Below, piece by piece: positions 19,242-29,517 of a stretch of DNA of 64,000 nt. Source of the DNA: Bryobacteraceae bacterium. GTDB taxonomy: Bacteria > Acidobacteriota > Terriglobia > Bryobacterales > Bryobacteraceae. Each line of letters opens with the position of its first letter. Position 1 is the first letter of the stretch. The position numbers and the translations under genes are program-made. The notes under the pieces are model-generated. The model did no database searches and was not told the DNA's origin. It was given only the letters and a program-made list of their open reading frames with translations. The DNA is taken from positions 496,001 to 560,000 of the forward strand of contig JAWKHH010000001.1 in the NCBI GenBank assembly GCA_041394945.1. The letters run 5' to 3'.

Positions 19242-22025
19242 CTAGCGCCCGGCGTTGCCGAGTTTGCCGCGCACGCGCTTCTTCTGATCCTTGGCGATGG
19301 GCAGGTCGAGCACGTCGCGATACAGGCCGGCGGCGGCGGAGCGGTCCCCACGCGCCAGCATCAGGTCGCCGCGCAGTTCGAGGACATCGGCGTTGCGCGG
19401 AGAAAGGAGCTCAGCGGCATCCAATTCGACGCCGGCCCCGGCAAGGTCGCCGGCGCCCGACAGGAGGCGCGCGAGCGAGATCCGGGCCGCCAGACGCTCG
19501 GGGCGTTGGGCGACGACGCGCCGGTAGACGGCAATGGCCTCGGCATCCGCGCCCGATGCGGCGAGCAGCGCGCCGAGCGCGTCGAGCGACGGCAGGTAGT
19601 CGGGCTGGCGCGCGAGGTTGTCGCGCAGCAGACCGATGGCTTCGCTCCCGCGCGAGGGGCTGTCCTGCAGCAGGACGGCGAGGTTGTGCCGCGCGAGGAG
19701 GTGATCCTCCCGCCGGGCGAGCGCGTCGCGAAAGGCCCGCTCGGCTTCGCGCGGTTTGTTGCGGGAAGCGAAAAGCGTTCCGAGTGCGTTGCTGGGTTCG
19801 GGCGACGATGGAGCGAGCTCGATCGCTTGCCGGAATGCGCTCTCGGCGTCTTTGAAGCGATTGAGCCGCTGGTAAAGCAGCCCCAGGTTGTACGGGATAT
19901 AGCTGAAGGTGGGCGCAACGCGCATTGCTTCGCGGTACTCACGGATCGCCGCGCGGTAATCGCTCATTTCGGTGAGCGCCAGGGCGAGGTTGTGCCGCGG
20001 ATAAGCCCAGTGGACGGCGCGCGAGACGGAGTCCCGAAAGGCCGCGGCCGCTTCCGCGAAACGGGCCTGCTCGAGGTAGCCGATGCCGAGAGCGTTGTAG
20101 GAGTAGGCGCCGTTGGGGTCGTAGCGGACCGCGTCTTCCAACTTCCCGGCGGCGTCCGGGTAGCGCTTGTCGAACAGCGTGGCGCGTCCGTCGAAGAACG
20201 CGAGCCGGCCTTGGAGGAAAAGCGATTCCGGCGTGAGACGGAGAGCGGCCTGCGTGTAGCGGGCGCCGTCTTCGAAGTCGCGTCGGGTTTGAGCGGCCTC
20301 GTCGCCGGTCAGGTACCGCAGCAGCACCTGCTGGGCCTTGTCCTCGAGCGCGACGCGGAGCTGATTCTTGCGATCCGCGTAGACGGCCGGAGGAAGTTCG
20401 CGCGAAACACGGTCGAGCGCTTCGAAGGCCGAGCCGGCGCCGCCCGGGAGAAGCCGTCCAGCGGCGAGGGCGGCGGCGAAAGCCGCGTCGGCCGGCGAAG
20501 GCTGCGCGGCCTGGGCGGCAAAGGCGACCGGAACCGTCGACGCGAGCAGCGCAGGTTCGCCCCCCACCATCACCGCGCCGCGCGCCAGCGTCACGCCGTC
20601 CTTCTTCACGTCGGCCAACTGAAAGCTGTTCGCGATGTTGCCGAAGTCGCGCGGATGCTGCTTGTCGCCCGTGGACTCGGGAACCTGGGTGCGCACATAG
20701 TCGATAATCTCGTTGACGTTGACGATCGAGTCCGCGTTTTTATCGGCGTCGCCCGAGAGTCCCTTGAGCAGGTAGTAGCTGAACGCGCCGTGGCCGTTGC
20801 CCCATTGCGTGCCTTCGAAGGAGAGCTCCTTGGGGCGGCTGGCCATCAACCCGAATATCTCTCCTTCGGCGTCGGCAAGGCGCTCCACGGATCCATTCAC
20901 TGTCGTGCTGCGAATCGTGCCGATGACACCGGCGCGGCACACATCCACGAAGAGGACCACGCGTCCCACCTGGGTCAACTTCTTGCCGATCACGGCTTCC
21001 ACATCGTCCATCGGCAGCGCAGTCGACGCGAGATCCTGCGGGTCGCTATCGTAGGTGAGGATATAGGCGCGCCGGTCGCCGGGATTCTGAACCGTGCCGT
21101 GTCCGGCCAACAGCACGAAGATCGTGTCGTTCTTCCCGGCCTTGCCTTCGAGAAACGTCTCGAAGGCGTTGCGCACGGCGGCCGTGGTGGCTTTCTCGTT
21201 CGTCAGGACGAGGATGTTTTCCGCCGGAACGGCGCCGCCGCGCGGGCTGGCCAGGTGCGCGGCGAACTGCTCGGCGTCGCGATGGGCGTATTGAAGCCAC
21301 AGTTCCTGCGGCAGCTTCTGATACTGCGAGACGCCAAACAGCAGCGCGAACGTGCGTCCGCCCGATTGCGCCGCGGTGATGGGCTTGTTGGCGATGGTCT
21401 CTTCGAGTTCGAAGATCTTGCCTTTGATCCAGACCGCGCCGTCGAACTCCGTGCCGGCCTTGCGGTACTCGGCCAGCGCGTTGGCGTGAAGGCCCGCGCC
21501 TTCGAAGACGGCCGCGCGTGCGATGGCCGCGGCGGCGTCTCCGCCCGGCCCGATGGCGGCGAGGCGCGTCTGGATTTCGGGCGGAACCGGTTCGGGAGCG
21601 GGCCCGGCGCCCGGAGTCTTGAGGTCGCGCGTTAGGCTCACTCCATAGTGCTGCTGGCTTGCCGCCGAAAGGCGAGCCGCCTGGGGGAGCAGGCAGGACG
21701 CAACCGGCTTCTGGTCCGCGAGGCTCCCGGTCTTCACGCGGAGTTTGGCCGCTTCGAGGATCACCTCGCTCGACGCCGCAAGCGTGGCGGCGGTCTTCGC
21801 CGGGCAGTAGAGCAGCGTCGCCGCGCCGGCTTCGGTGCGGATGGCATCCCCGGCGAAAAGGATGTCGCCGGCCTTCGCGCCGATGGCGGTTTGCGTGTTC
21901 GCGCGCAGCAGCTTGCCGGCGCCCGGGTTCAGAATCAGCCCGACCGGGGTCTCTTTCGGACCCACGGCGGCGATCGCGCAGGTGGATAGCAGGACGAGGA
22001 CGAACGAAGATGCGCGCCGCGTCAT
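19242..22025 (-). CDS. FecR-like / caspase-like peptidase (C14) / TPR protein
   Basis: The 927-residue exported protein has a signal peptide (1-20) and a FecR-like domain (about 27-110, 'GKLLRANTQTAIGAKAGDILFAGDAIRT'). A caspase-like domain (about 223-470) has catalytic His309 in 'LLAGHG' and Cys363 in 'FVDVCRAG'. Then come at least seven TPR repeats (about 560-900; 'AYSYNALGIGYLEQARFAEAAAAFRDS' is one). The dyad is intact, so an active metacaspase/orthocaspase-type protease is expected, located outside the cytoplasm. Its ATG overlaps the TGA of the upstream adenylate cyclase gene (ATGA at 22022-22025), so the two are translationally coupled. The substrate and trigger are unknown. Confidence 0.88.
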   Translation of the reverse strand: MTRRASSFVLVLLSTCAIAAVGPKETPVGLILNPGAGKLLRANTQTAIGAKAGDILFAGDAIRTEAGAATLLYCPAKTAATLAASSEVILEAAKLRVKTGSLADQKPVASCLLPQAARLSAASQQHYGVSLTRDLKTPGAGPAPEPVPPEIQTRLAAIGPGGDAAAAIARAAVFEGAGLHANALAEYRKAGTEFDGAVWIKGKIFELEETIANKPITAAQSGGRTFALLFGVSQYQKLPQELWLQYAHRDAEQFAAHLASPRGGAVPAENILVLTNEKATTAAVRNAFETFLEGKAGKNDTIFVLLAGHGTVQNPGDRRAYILTYDSDPQDLASTALPMDDVEAVIGKKLTQVGRVVLFVDVCRAGVIGTIRSTTVNGSVERLADAEGEIFGLMASRPKELSFEGTQWGNGHGAFSYYLLKGLSGDADKNADSIVNVNEIIDYVRTQVPESTGDKQHPRDFGNIANSFQLADVKKDGVTLARGAVMVGGEPALLASTVPVAFAAQAAQPSPADAAFAAALAAGRLLPGGAGSAFEALDRVSRELPPAVYADRKNQLRVALEDKAQQVLLRYLTGDEAAQTRRDFEDGARYTQAALRLTPESLFLQGRLAFFDGRATLFDKRYPDAAGKLEDAVRYDPNGAYSYNALGIGYLEQARFAEAAAAFRDSVSRAVHWAYPRHNLALALTEMSDYRAAIREYREAMRVAPTFSYIPYNLGLLYQRLNRFKDAESAFRQAIELAPSSPEPSNALGTLFASRNKPREAERAFRDALARREDHLLARHNLAVLLQDSPSRGSEAIGLLRDNLARQPDYLPSLDALGALLAASGADAEAIAVYRRVVAQRPERLAARISLARLLSGAGDLAGAGVELDAAELLSPRNADVLELRGDLMLARGDRSAAAGLYRDVLDLPIAKDQKKRVRGKLGNAGR

Positions 22026-23824
22026 TGGCGGCGAAGCCCCTCGAGCGTGTAGACGCCAACCGGAACCGTGAGGCCGCGCACGGCCACTTCGCCCAGCCGC
22101 ACCGCCGCGACGTCATCGGGAAGAAGCACGCGAGTGGATTCGCTCATCAGCAGCGAGGTGCCCTGCTGCTTGTTCATGCTCTCCAGCCGGGAAGCCAGAT
22201 TCACAGTATCGCCAAGCACCGTGTATTCCATCTTATCCGCCGACCCGACGTTGCCGATCACAACCGGACCGGAATGGAGGCCGGCGCCCGTTTGAAAAAC
22301 CGGATGTTCGTAGGTGACGATTTGCCGCGCGCACTCCACCGCCCGCGCCGCGTGGCTGCCCGGCGCGCCGCCGCCATCGGCGGTGAAAACGGCCAGCATC
22401 CCGTCGCCGATGAACTTGTTCACCTGGCCGCCCTGGCTGATGACGATCTTCACCACCAGGGCGAAGTATTCGTTCAGCAGCCGCACGATCTCGGCCGGAT
22501 CCTGCGTTTCGCAAAAGGCGGTGAACCCGCGGAGATCGGTGAACAGTATCGTTACTTCCTCGCGAGTCCCGGTGAGGCCAAGCCGGCGGGAACGGTCGAG
22601 GGAAGCCGCCACGTCCTTGCCCACGAAAACGGCGATCGCCGAACGGAAAAGGTCGCCGCGGCTCTCGGCGGAAGCAAAGCGATAGATCAGCGCGGCGAGC
22701 ACGCACAGGAGAGAGGCGAGGATCATCTCCGCCCACGGCAGCACCCAACCGGAACGGAAGACCAGCTGGCTCACCGCCACCGACGCGATCCAGATCGCGA
22801 TGAGACACCCGGCGATTCCCCAAGGCGCGAAAGCAGCGATGGCCGCGGCGGTGAGTCCGGCGGCGGCTGCGAGCGCGGCGATCCGCGTCCAGGGCCGCGC
22901 GGGCAGCAGGTAGCGCCGCTCGAGCAGCGTGGTGAGTGTGCTCGCGTGGATCTCGACGCCGGCGCTGTTCCAGGATCCGCCTTGGTGCAAGCCGTAGTAG
23001 GGCGTGGCATGGCGGTCCTCCACGTGATCGGACCCGATGAGGACGATGTTGCCCTGGAACCAACGTCGCAACTGGTCAGAGCGGGAGTCGCGTATGGCGG
23101 CCGCCACCTCGGCGATCGAGACGCGCGGAAACGTCTCCGGCGGGCCGGCGTAGTTGATCCGCATCGTGCGGCCGTCGGGCGCGGGGATGCGTTGGCCGGC
23201 GAGCACAAGCGCGCCATTCTCGAATCGGGCGTCGCGGCCGATGTACTTCTCCGCGAGACGCAACGCGAAGCTGCGGGCCGGCGGCTCGTCGCCGCCCGGC
23301 GCCGCGATCAGCTCCTGGTTACGGACGAAGTCGTCCCGGTCCACCGTGAGGTTGGCGTAGCCGGAAAGTCCAAGGGCGGCCGCCGTCATATTGATTGGGA
23401 CGGGCCACTCCTGTTGTTTGGCGGCCAGCGCGGGAACATAGCCGCACACCACCGGGATGCCCGCGGTGGTCACCGCCTCGACGAGCATTCCGTCGAGGCC
23501 CGGTTCCCACTTCTCCACCGGCGCCGCGAACGCAACATCAAGGCCAATGAGCTTGGCTCCCGCCGCCGCCGCCGCGCGGATCGTCTGGGCGTAGTACGGA
23601 TGCCAGAAGAGAAGCAGTTCGGGGAAGGTTTCAAGCGCCTTGCGGTCCGCCGTCACCAGGATGACGTTGCCCGTGGAGATCGGGCCGCGAAGCACGAAAC
23701 TCGCGTCAGACGCCTTGAGTTCAATGGTTTGAAAGAAGGCCTGCCGCGCGACGAGCAGCGCCGCCGCCGTGCTGGCAAGCGCCAGTCCGGCGAAGACCAG
23801 CACCCGCGTCCAAAGGTTGATCAT
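22022..23824 (-). CDS. CHASE2-domain adenylate cyclase (class III)
   Basis: The 600-residue protein has an N-terminal membrane segment, an extracytoplasmic CHASE2 sensor (about 30-290), three membrane helices (about 315-385) and a class III cyclase domain (about 425-590). The metal-binding Asp residues are in 'LFTDLRGF' and 'FIGDGMLAVF', the adenine-selecting Lys is in 'NKFIGDG', and the second specificity position is Thr in 'EYTVLGDTVN'. This Lys/Thr pair is seen in cyanobacterial adenylate cyclases. The Arg of 'NLASRLE' is present, so an active cAMP-forming enzyme is expected. ATG 23824 gives the expected short N-terminus. It is 45 bp from a divergent receptor gene and overlaps the downstream caspase gene. 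Confidence 0.93.
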   Translation of the reverse strand: MINLWTRVLVFAGLALASTAAALLVARQAFFQTIELKASDASFVLRGPISTGNVILVTADRKALETFPELLLFWHPYYAQTIRAAAAAGAKLIGLDVAFAAPVEKWEPGLDGMLVEAVTTAGIPVVCGYVPALAAKQQEWPVPINMTAAALGLSGYANLTVDRDDFVRNQELIAAPGGDEPPARSFALRLAEKYIGRDARFENGALVLAGQRIPAPDGRTMRINYAGPPETFPRVSIAEVAAAIRDSRSDQLRRWFQGNIVLIGSDHVEDRHATPYYGLHQGGSWNSAGVEIHASTLTTLLERRYLLPARPWTRIAALAAAAGLTAAAIAAFAPWGIAGCLIAIWIASVAVSQLVFRSGWVLPWAEMILASLLCVLAALIYRFASAESRGDLFRSAIAVFVGKDVAASLDRSRRLGLTGTREEVTILFTDLRGFTAFCETQDPAEIVRLLNEYFALVVKIVISQGGQVNKFIGDGMLAVFTADGGGAPGSHAARAVECARQIVTYEHPVFQTGAGLHSGPVVIGNVGSADKMEYTVLGDTVNLASRLESMNKQQGTSLLMSESTRVLLPDDVAAVRLGEVAVRGLTVPVGVYTLEGLRRQ

Positions 23825-23869
23825 CAAAGGTTCAAGGAGTCCAGCATCTAATGATACGGTAGTGAAGTG

Positions 23870-26800
23870 ATGGCCAAGTCCTCTTGGCGCGCGGCCTTCG
23901 GCCTGGCGCTCATGGGGCCGCTGCTGACTGGTCAAAGCACGCAGGGGATTCTCAGCGGACGCGTGCTCGATGCGCTCACCGGTCAGCCGGTTCCGGACGC
24001 GGTGGTATCGTGGCGATCGATTTCGGAGGGTCTGGCGCGGCAGGTGCGCGCCGGCGCCGGCGGTTGGTACTCGATTCCATCGATCTCGCCGGGCGTGTAT
24101 CACCTGCGGATCGAGGCCGCTGGTCACCAGGCGCAAGAGGTGTTCGAACTCGAAGTGAGCGTCGCCGCGCGGCTCGAATTGGAAACCCGTCTCCGTCCCA
24201 GCGGCGACGTGCTCGATAGCGGCGTCTACCACCGGCTGACGCTTCCCGGAACACGCTACCTCGTCTCGATCTTCGGACCGGACGTCGATACCAGCCGGAC
24301 CCAGCTCGTGCAGGCGCCGCGCGCCGCCGAAAGCGCTCTCGACGCGTCGGTGTCGGCGGTGATTCCGCGGCGCGTGATCCACGATCTGCCTCTCGCCGGC
24401 CGCGACGTGTTCGCGACGCTTGTCACCCAGGCCGGCGTCACCGCCGACTCCGGCGCCGCCCGCGGACTCGGCCTCGCCGCTTCGGGCCAGCGCCCCTCCT
24501 CGGCCAACTTCCTGCTCGACGGCGTGGAGCACAACAATACGCTCATCTCCGGTCCGCTCACCGTGCTCGCCCCGGAGGCGGTGGAGGAATACCGCCTCTC
24601 GACGAACACCTTCGCCGCTGAGTTCGGCGGCTCTACCGGCTTCATCGCCAACGCGGCGACGCGCGCCGGCGGCGGCGCCTGGCACGGCCTGGCTTACTTC
24701 TACGGCAAGCAGGCGCCCCTGAACGCGAACGGCTTCCAGCAGAACCGGCAGGGCTTTCCGAAGACACTCGACCGCGAACGGCAGCCAGGATTTCAACTGG
24801 GCGGTCCAGTGCTGCGCCAGCGGCTGTTCGCTTCGAGCGCGCTCGAATCGTTTCGCAGCTATGGCGCGTCGGACCCTTTCGAGATCCGCCTGCCCACCCG
24901 GGCCACCCTCGATTTCGCCGGCCCGGGCAGCATCAGCCGCAGCCTGTTGGACCAGTTCCCCGCCCTCGCCGTCCCAGCCGGGCCGCGGCTGTTTGAAACA
25001 GTTACCGCGCGGGCGCCCAGCCGCCTGCATCGGCTGACCGCGCTCCAGCGGGCCGACTGGCTCCCCGCCGGCGGCGCCCATCGCATCACCGGCCGCGTCT
25101 CGCTTTCGCGGTTGACCGTGCCCGACTTCATCTGGAGCCCCTACCCTGATTTCAGCTCCGCGCTCCACCAGAACGACACCGGCGTGATGGCCGGCGTCGA
25201 AAGCGCCCCGAAACCGGGCCTATCGAACGAAGCGCGATTCTCGTGGAGCGTGAACGAGGTCCGTTGGGATCGCGCCCACCCCGAGATCGCAACGCTCTCC
25301 TCCGACGACGGCGTGGCGCTTCCGGGGAGCCCGGCGTTCTACGCGTACTCCAACCGCGGGCGGACCATCGAAGCACGAGACAGTGTCACCTGGGTCCGCG
25401 GGCGGCACCTCGTCAAAGTCGGCGGATCGCTGCTCGCGCGGACCACCGGCAACCGGCAGGACTCCGGGAACGACGGCCGATACCTGTTCCAGACTGTGCT
25501 CGACTTCGCGCTGGACTCGCCACGGTTCTTCTATGTGGCGTCCAGCCGCGCCGATGCCCGGGCGATTCCGGATCCCCGCCGGCGTTATCGCCAGCGTCAG
25601 TTCTCGGCCTTCGCGCAGGACACGCTGCGAGCCACCGAACGGCTGGCGCTGAACTTCGGCCTCCGCTACGAGAATTTCGGCGCGCCGGAGTACACCGGCG
25701 GCACGCGTGACTTCACCCTGCAGCCGGGCCCGGGCGCCAGTTTCGAGGAACGGCTGCGCGGCGCGACGCTCGTACCGCCCGATGGGTCGAACCCGCGCAT
25801 CTACGCGCCCGACAACAGCGATTGGGCGGCGCGCTTCGGCTTCACCTATCGCGCCGGGCTCGGATTGGTGTTGCGCGGCGCGTACGGCATCTTTCACGAC
25901 CGCCTCTTCGACAACGCCTGGCAGAACGTCCGCAACAACAGCTTCCAGTTGCTCACGCTTCCCATCCGGACCTTCGAATGGGACTATCTGCAGCCTGCCC
26001 AAAGCGCGCTCGGGGCCCTCAGCCTGCCGACGGCGGAGCCCGGCATTCCTTCCGCGACGATGCTCCAACCGGGCCTGCGCACCGCCTACGCGCAGAATTA
26101 CTTCATGGGCGCGACCAAGCAGGTCGCCGACGCGTGGAGCGTGACGGTGAATGGAATGGGGTCGCTCGGGCGAAAGCTCCTCACCACGGACCTCGTGAAT
26201 CGCGATCCGGCCATCCGCGCGCCGCGGCTCATCGCCTACCGCGGCAATCAGGGCGTTTCGAGTTATCACGGGCTCGCCGCCACGTTGCGCTATCGCTCCT
26301 CGCGCGGCTTCCTGCAAGCGTCCTACACCTTCAGCCACGCCATCGACACGCAGAGCGAACCACTCGCCGGCGACTTCTTCGACTTGAGCTTCGCGCGCGT
26401 GAGCGCCGGCGCCCGCCGCGCCGGCATCGCGACCTTCTCGCGCCAGTTCGACAACCGTGGCGACCGCGGCAGCGCGGATTTCGATCAACGCCACAACTTC
26501 GTCGTCTACTCGTTGTGGGACCTGCCCGGGCGGTCCCTTCTGTTGCGCAATTGGAAGGCGGCGCAGACAGCGGCCTTTCGAACCGGGTTCCCCTACACCG
26601 TTTTCGCGCCCACCGTCACCGGACCGGGCGGCGTCACCGTGCTCAACACGCGGGCGGACCTGATCCGGCCGAACCCGGCCTCGGCGCTGCCGGCTCCCGG
26701 CGGCGAGGTCCTGCTGGACGCGTCGGCATTCCGCGCGCCCCTTGCCGGGACGCAAGGCAACACCGGACGCAACGCGTTCGCCGGACCGGGCATGTACACC

Positions 26801-27049
26801 GTGGATCTATCGGTGTCGCGTTCGTTCACGCTGCCGTGGCTCGGCGAATCGGGCCGCCTCACCCTGCGGGCCGACGCGTTCAACGTGCTGAACCACGCCA
26901 ACCTCAGCCAGCCGGACGCCGTGGTTGGAGCGGCGGGATTCGCATTCGCTCCTTACGGCCGCCGCGGACGCGAAACGGGCTTTCCAGCCGCCGTGCCCTT
27001 CACGGAAAACGGCCGGCAGATCCAGTTGCTGCTCCGCCTCGAATTCTGA
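23870..27049 (+). CDS. TonB-dependent receptor, Oar-like
   Basis: This outer-membrane protein of about 1059 residues has a signal peptide and a carboxypeptidase-regulatory-like domain (about 26-110, 'GILSGRVLDALTGQPVPDAVV'). A plug domain with 'FLLDGVEHNNTLI' and 'STNTFAAEFGGSTG' follows, then a large beta-barrel ending 'QLLLRLEF' with a C-terminal Phe. This is the Oar-like architecture expanded in Acidobacteriota, used for uptake of large or complex nutrients; the substrate is unknown. The start is ATG 23870 (GTG 23867 is adjacent). It is divergent from the cyclase-caspase operon with only 45 bp between starts, so the promoters must overlap. Confidence 0.93.
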   Translation: MAKSSWRAAFGLALMGPLLTGQSTQGILSGRVLDALTGQPVPDAVVSWRSISEGLARQVRAGAGGWYSIPSISPGVYHLRIEAAGHQAQEVFELEVSVAARLELETRLRPSGDVLDSGVYHRLTLPGTRYLVSIFGPDVDTSRTQLVQAPRAAESALDASVSAVIPRRVIHDLPLAGRDVFATLVTQAGVTADSGAARGLGLAASGQRPSSANFLLDGVEHNNTLISGPLTVLAPEAVEEYRLSTNTFAAEFGGSTGFIANAATRAGGGAWHGLAYFYGKQAPLNANGFQQNRQGFPKTLDRERQPGFQLGGPVLRQRLFASSALESFRSYGASDPFEIRLPTRATLDFAGPGSISRSLLDQFPALAVPAGPRLFETVTARAPSRLHRLTALQRADWLPAGGAHRITGRVSLSRLTVPDFIWSPYPDFSSALHQNDTGVMAGVESAPKPGLSNEARFSWSVNEVRWDRAHPEIATLSSDDGVALPGSPAFYAYSNRGRTIEARDSVTWVRGRHLVKVGGSLLARTTGNRQDSGNDGRYLFQTVLDFALDSPRFFYVASSRADARAIPDPRRRYRQRQFSAFAQDTLRATERLALNFGLRYENFGAPEYTGGTRDFTLQPGPGASFEERLRGATLVPPDGSNPRIYAPDNSDWAARFGFTYRAGLGLVLRGAYGIFHDRLFDNAWQNVRNNSFQLLTLPIRTFEWDYLQPAQSALGALSLPTAEPGIPSATMLQPGLRTAYAQNYFMGATKQVADAWSVTVNGMGSLGRKLLTTDLVNRDPAIRAPRLIAYRGNQGVSSYHGLAATLRYRSSRGFLQASYTFSHAIDTQSEPLAGDFFDLSFARVSAGARRAGIATFSRQFDNRGDRGSADFDQRHNFVVYSLWDLPGRSLLLRNWKAAQTAAFRTGFPYTVFAPTVTGPGGVTVLNTRADLIRPNPASALPAPGGEVLLDASAFRAPLAGTQGNTGRNAFAGPGMYTVDLSVSRSFTLPWLGESGRLTLRADAFNVLNHANLSQPDAVVGAAGFAFAPYGRRGRETGFPAAVPFTENGRQIQLLLRLEF

Positions 27050-27071
27050 TCGCGAGCCTGGCGAAAGTTTC

Positions 27072-29516
27072 ATGGCTTACGATAAGGCAAGGATGAATAT
27101 TCGATCGAATCGGAGGATTGTGACGCTCGTCGTGTCAGCGGCGTTTTCAGCACTGGCGCCCACGGCGGTACGGGCGCAGACGCCAAGCCCACTGGTTGTG
27201 ATTCCGGCTCAGCTCGCGTTTGACGACTCGAACGTGGCGTTCTCGCAAACCATCACGCTTTCCTCGAACGATCCCCTGACGCTGAGCGTCACGCTCGACA
27301 GCGGGACAACGGGATCACAGCCGCCCGATTGGCTGAGCGTGGATCGCCGGACGATCTCGACGCCGGGTTCGTTGCGCGTGTTTGTCAGCCGGATTCCGCC
27401 GGTCGGGGACTATACCGCCCGGGTTCTCCTGCAGGTGGTGACGCAAGGCGTCAACTACGCCGTCCGAACCATTCCGGTGCGGCTGTCGATCAAGGAAAAC
27501 CGCGGCTTCGGCGTGAGTCCGCTGAGCCTCAGCTTCGAGGGTCAGGCGGGCGGCGATCTGCTGCCCGTTCAATACGTGACCCTGCCGGTGGACTGCGGCG
27601 AGGTCACCGTGCGTACCTCCGACACGTGGCTGCTGGTGCGCCCGGAGCCCGTGGCTAACTGCCGCCGGTTGGAGGTCTCGATTCGAACCGCGAATCTCTC
27701 TCCGCGCGGCCACACCTCGCAACTGACGTTGACGCGCAGCGGCGCCCGGCTGGACATCCCGGTGAACGTGCTGCTGCTTCCCCCCGGCGGGTGGCTGGAT
27801 CTGAATCCGAATGGATTCCAGTTCGAAGCCCGCGAGGGAAACGGCAATTCCATCACGCGAAACCTCGCCGTGCGCAATCGCGGCTTCGGGACGCTGAACT
27901 GGACCGCGCGGATCTCGCCGCTCGCCGGCGCCGCCAACTGGCTCCGGCTGGGCGCGACATCCGGGACAGCCAGCCGTACCGAGCCGGGGCGCCTCCCGAT
28001 CACGGTGGATACCACCGGGCTCACCACGAACAACTATTATGCATTGGTTGAAGTGTCATCCGATGCAGTGCTGAATTCACCGCAGTTATTCCCGATCGCC
28101 TTTCGCCTGACGGCTTCCAATTCGCCGACCCTCGTCACGCCGTCGCCATCGGGCCTGGTGTTCGTGGTGCGGCAGGGCTCGGGCGTGAGCGCCACGCAGA
28201 ATCTGACGTTGTTCGCCAGCAATCAGAACGGCGCGCGATTTCACATCGCCGCCCAGACCGACGATAGCTCCGGCTGGCTTCGAGTCTCGCTCGCCGACGG
28301 GCGGACGTCCACGGGCGCGCCCGCGACGGTGGCCGTCAGCGTCGCACCCGGCATTCTTCAACCAGGGGTTTACCAGGGCGACGTCAATGCGTTCATCGAA
28401 AGCGGTTCCGGGCCGGAAGTGCGATCCGTGAACGTCACGATGATCGTACAGCCCAGGGCGCAGGCGCCGCAGTCCGCGAAAAGCGCGCGCCGGCTCGAAG
28501 GCTGCACGCCGGCTCGCCTCGCGGCCACCCACACCGGGCTCGTCAACAACTTCGTGACCCGCGCCGGCTGGCCGACCCCGTTGAACGTCCGGGTGTTCGA
28601 CGACTGCGGCGAAGCGGTGGTTGGCGCCCAGGTGGTGCTCAACTTCTCCAACGGCGACGTACCGCTGGTGATGTCGGATCTCGAAGACGGCAACTATTCG
28701 GCAACCTGGACACCGCGAGTTACGGCGTCGGACGCGATGACCGTGGACGCCGTGGCGAACTTCCGTACCTTGACCGGGAACACAGAGCTCTCGGGCCGCG
28801 TCGCCGAGGAAGCGACGCCGGTCGTGGTCTCCAACGGCGTGGTCAATAACTTCGACCGTCGTCCCGGAGGACCGCAGGCTCCCGGCACGCTGGTGGAGAT
28901 CTTCGGCGACAATCTGGCTCTTACCACCGAGGTCGCGAAGCTCCAGGACGGCAAGCTGCCATTTGAGGTGAACGGCGTTTCCGTGATCATGGGGAACCAG
29001 CGGCTGCCGCTGGTGGCCGTGAGTCCCGGTCAGTTGAACGCCCAAATCCCCACCGGCATCCGCGTGCCGCAGCAACTGCCGCTCGTCGTTCGCGCCGGCA
29101 ACGCGCTGAGTGTTCCCGTCCGTATCCCCGTGCAGCCGGTGCAGCCGGGGCTGCTCGTGTTCGCCGATGGGCGGCTCATCGCGCACGATGAGACCTCCGC
29201 GATCGTGGGACAAGGGGGCCGGGCGCGGCGAGGCCGGCCGATTGTTTTATACCTGGTGGGCATGGGAGTAACGAATCCCGGGCTCGATGCAGGCGGCGTG
29301 TCGCCAGGGCAGCCGTTGGCGGCGGCGGCGGAGGCGCCACAAGTGCTGGTGGACGGCCAGCCGGTACGCGTGTTGTTCGCGGGCCTCACGCCGGGGTTCG
29401 TCGGGCTGTACCAGATCAACGTGATCCTGCCGGAAGACGTCGCGCCCGGCGAGGTGCCGGTGGTGGTCCGTCAAGGGGATGTGGATAGCAACGTGGCCCG
29501 GCTGGTGCTGGAATAA
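27072..29516 (+). CDS. Secreted multi-domain protein with BACON-like repeats and TIGR03437-like C-terminus
   Basis: The protein has about 814 residues, with a signal peptide ending 'TAVRAQ', several BACON/Ig-like repeats (for example 'VIPAQLAFDDSNVAFSQTI...WLSVDRR' and 'VSPLSLSFEGQAGG') and a Gly-rich C-terminal domain. The C-terminal ~220 residues ('SNGVVNNFDRRPGGPQAPGTLVEIFGDNLA' and later 'LYLVGMGVTNPG', 'GLYQINVILPED') match the Solibacter-associated TIGR03437 pattern. Such proteins are secreted and abundant in this lineage, with unknown function. ATG 27072 and ATG 27093 are both plausible; the second starts the signal peptide more tightly. It is 22 bp after the receptor and 1 bp before the CusF-like gene, suggesting one operon. 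Confidence 0.85.
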   Translation: MAYDKARMNIRSNRRIVTLVVSAAFSALAPTAVRAQTPSPLVVIPAQLAFDDSNVAFSQTITLSSNDPLTLSVTLDSGTTGSQPPDWLSVDRRTISTPGSLRVFVSRIPPVGDYTARVLLQVVTQGVNYAVRTIPVRLSIKENRGFGVSPLSLSFEGQAGGDLLPVQYVTLPVDCGEVTVRTSDTWLLVRPEPVANCRRLEVSIRTANLSPRGHTSQLTLTRSGARLDIPVNVLLLPPGGWLDLNPNGFQFEAREGNGNSITRNLAVRNRGFGTLNWTARISPLAGAANWLRLGATSGTASRTEPGRLPITVDTTGLTTNNYYALVEVSSDAVLNSPQLFPIAFRLTASNSPTLVTPSPSGLVFVVRQGSGVSATQNLTLFASNQNGARFHIAAQTDDSSGWLRVSLADGRTSTGAPATVAVSVAPGILQPGVYQGDVNAFIESGSGPEVRSVNVTMIVQPRAQAPQSAKSARRLEGCTPARLAATHTGLVNNFVTRAGWPTPLNVRVFDDCGEAVVGAQVVLNFSNGDVPLVMSDLEDGNYSATWTPRVTASDAMTVDAVANFRTLTGNTELSGRVAEEATPVVVSNGVVNNFDRRPGGPQAPGTLVEIFGDNLALTTEVAKLQDGKLPFEVNGVSVIMGNQRLPLVAVSPGQLNAQIPTGIRVPQQLPLVVRAGNALSVPVRIPVQPVQPGLLVFADGRLIAHDETSAIVGQGGRARRGRPIVLYLVGMGVTNPGLDAGGVSPGQPLAAAAEAPQVLVDGQPVRVLFAGLTPGFVGLYQINVILPEDVAPGEVPVVVRQGDVDSNVARLVLE

Positions 29517-29517
29517 C

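Noticed and set aside
22022..25168. Extension of the cyclase gene to 1048 codons
   Set aside because: The extra 448 codons run through a divergent receptor gene; the true start is ATG 23824.
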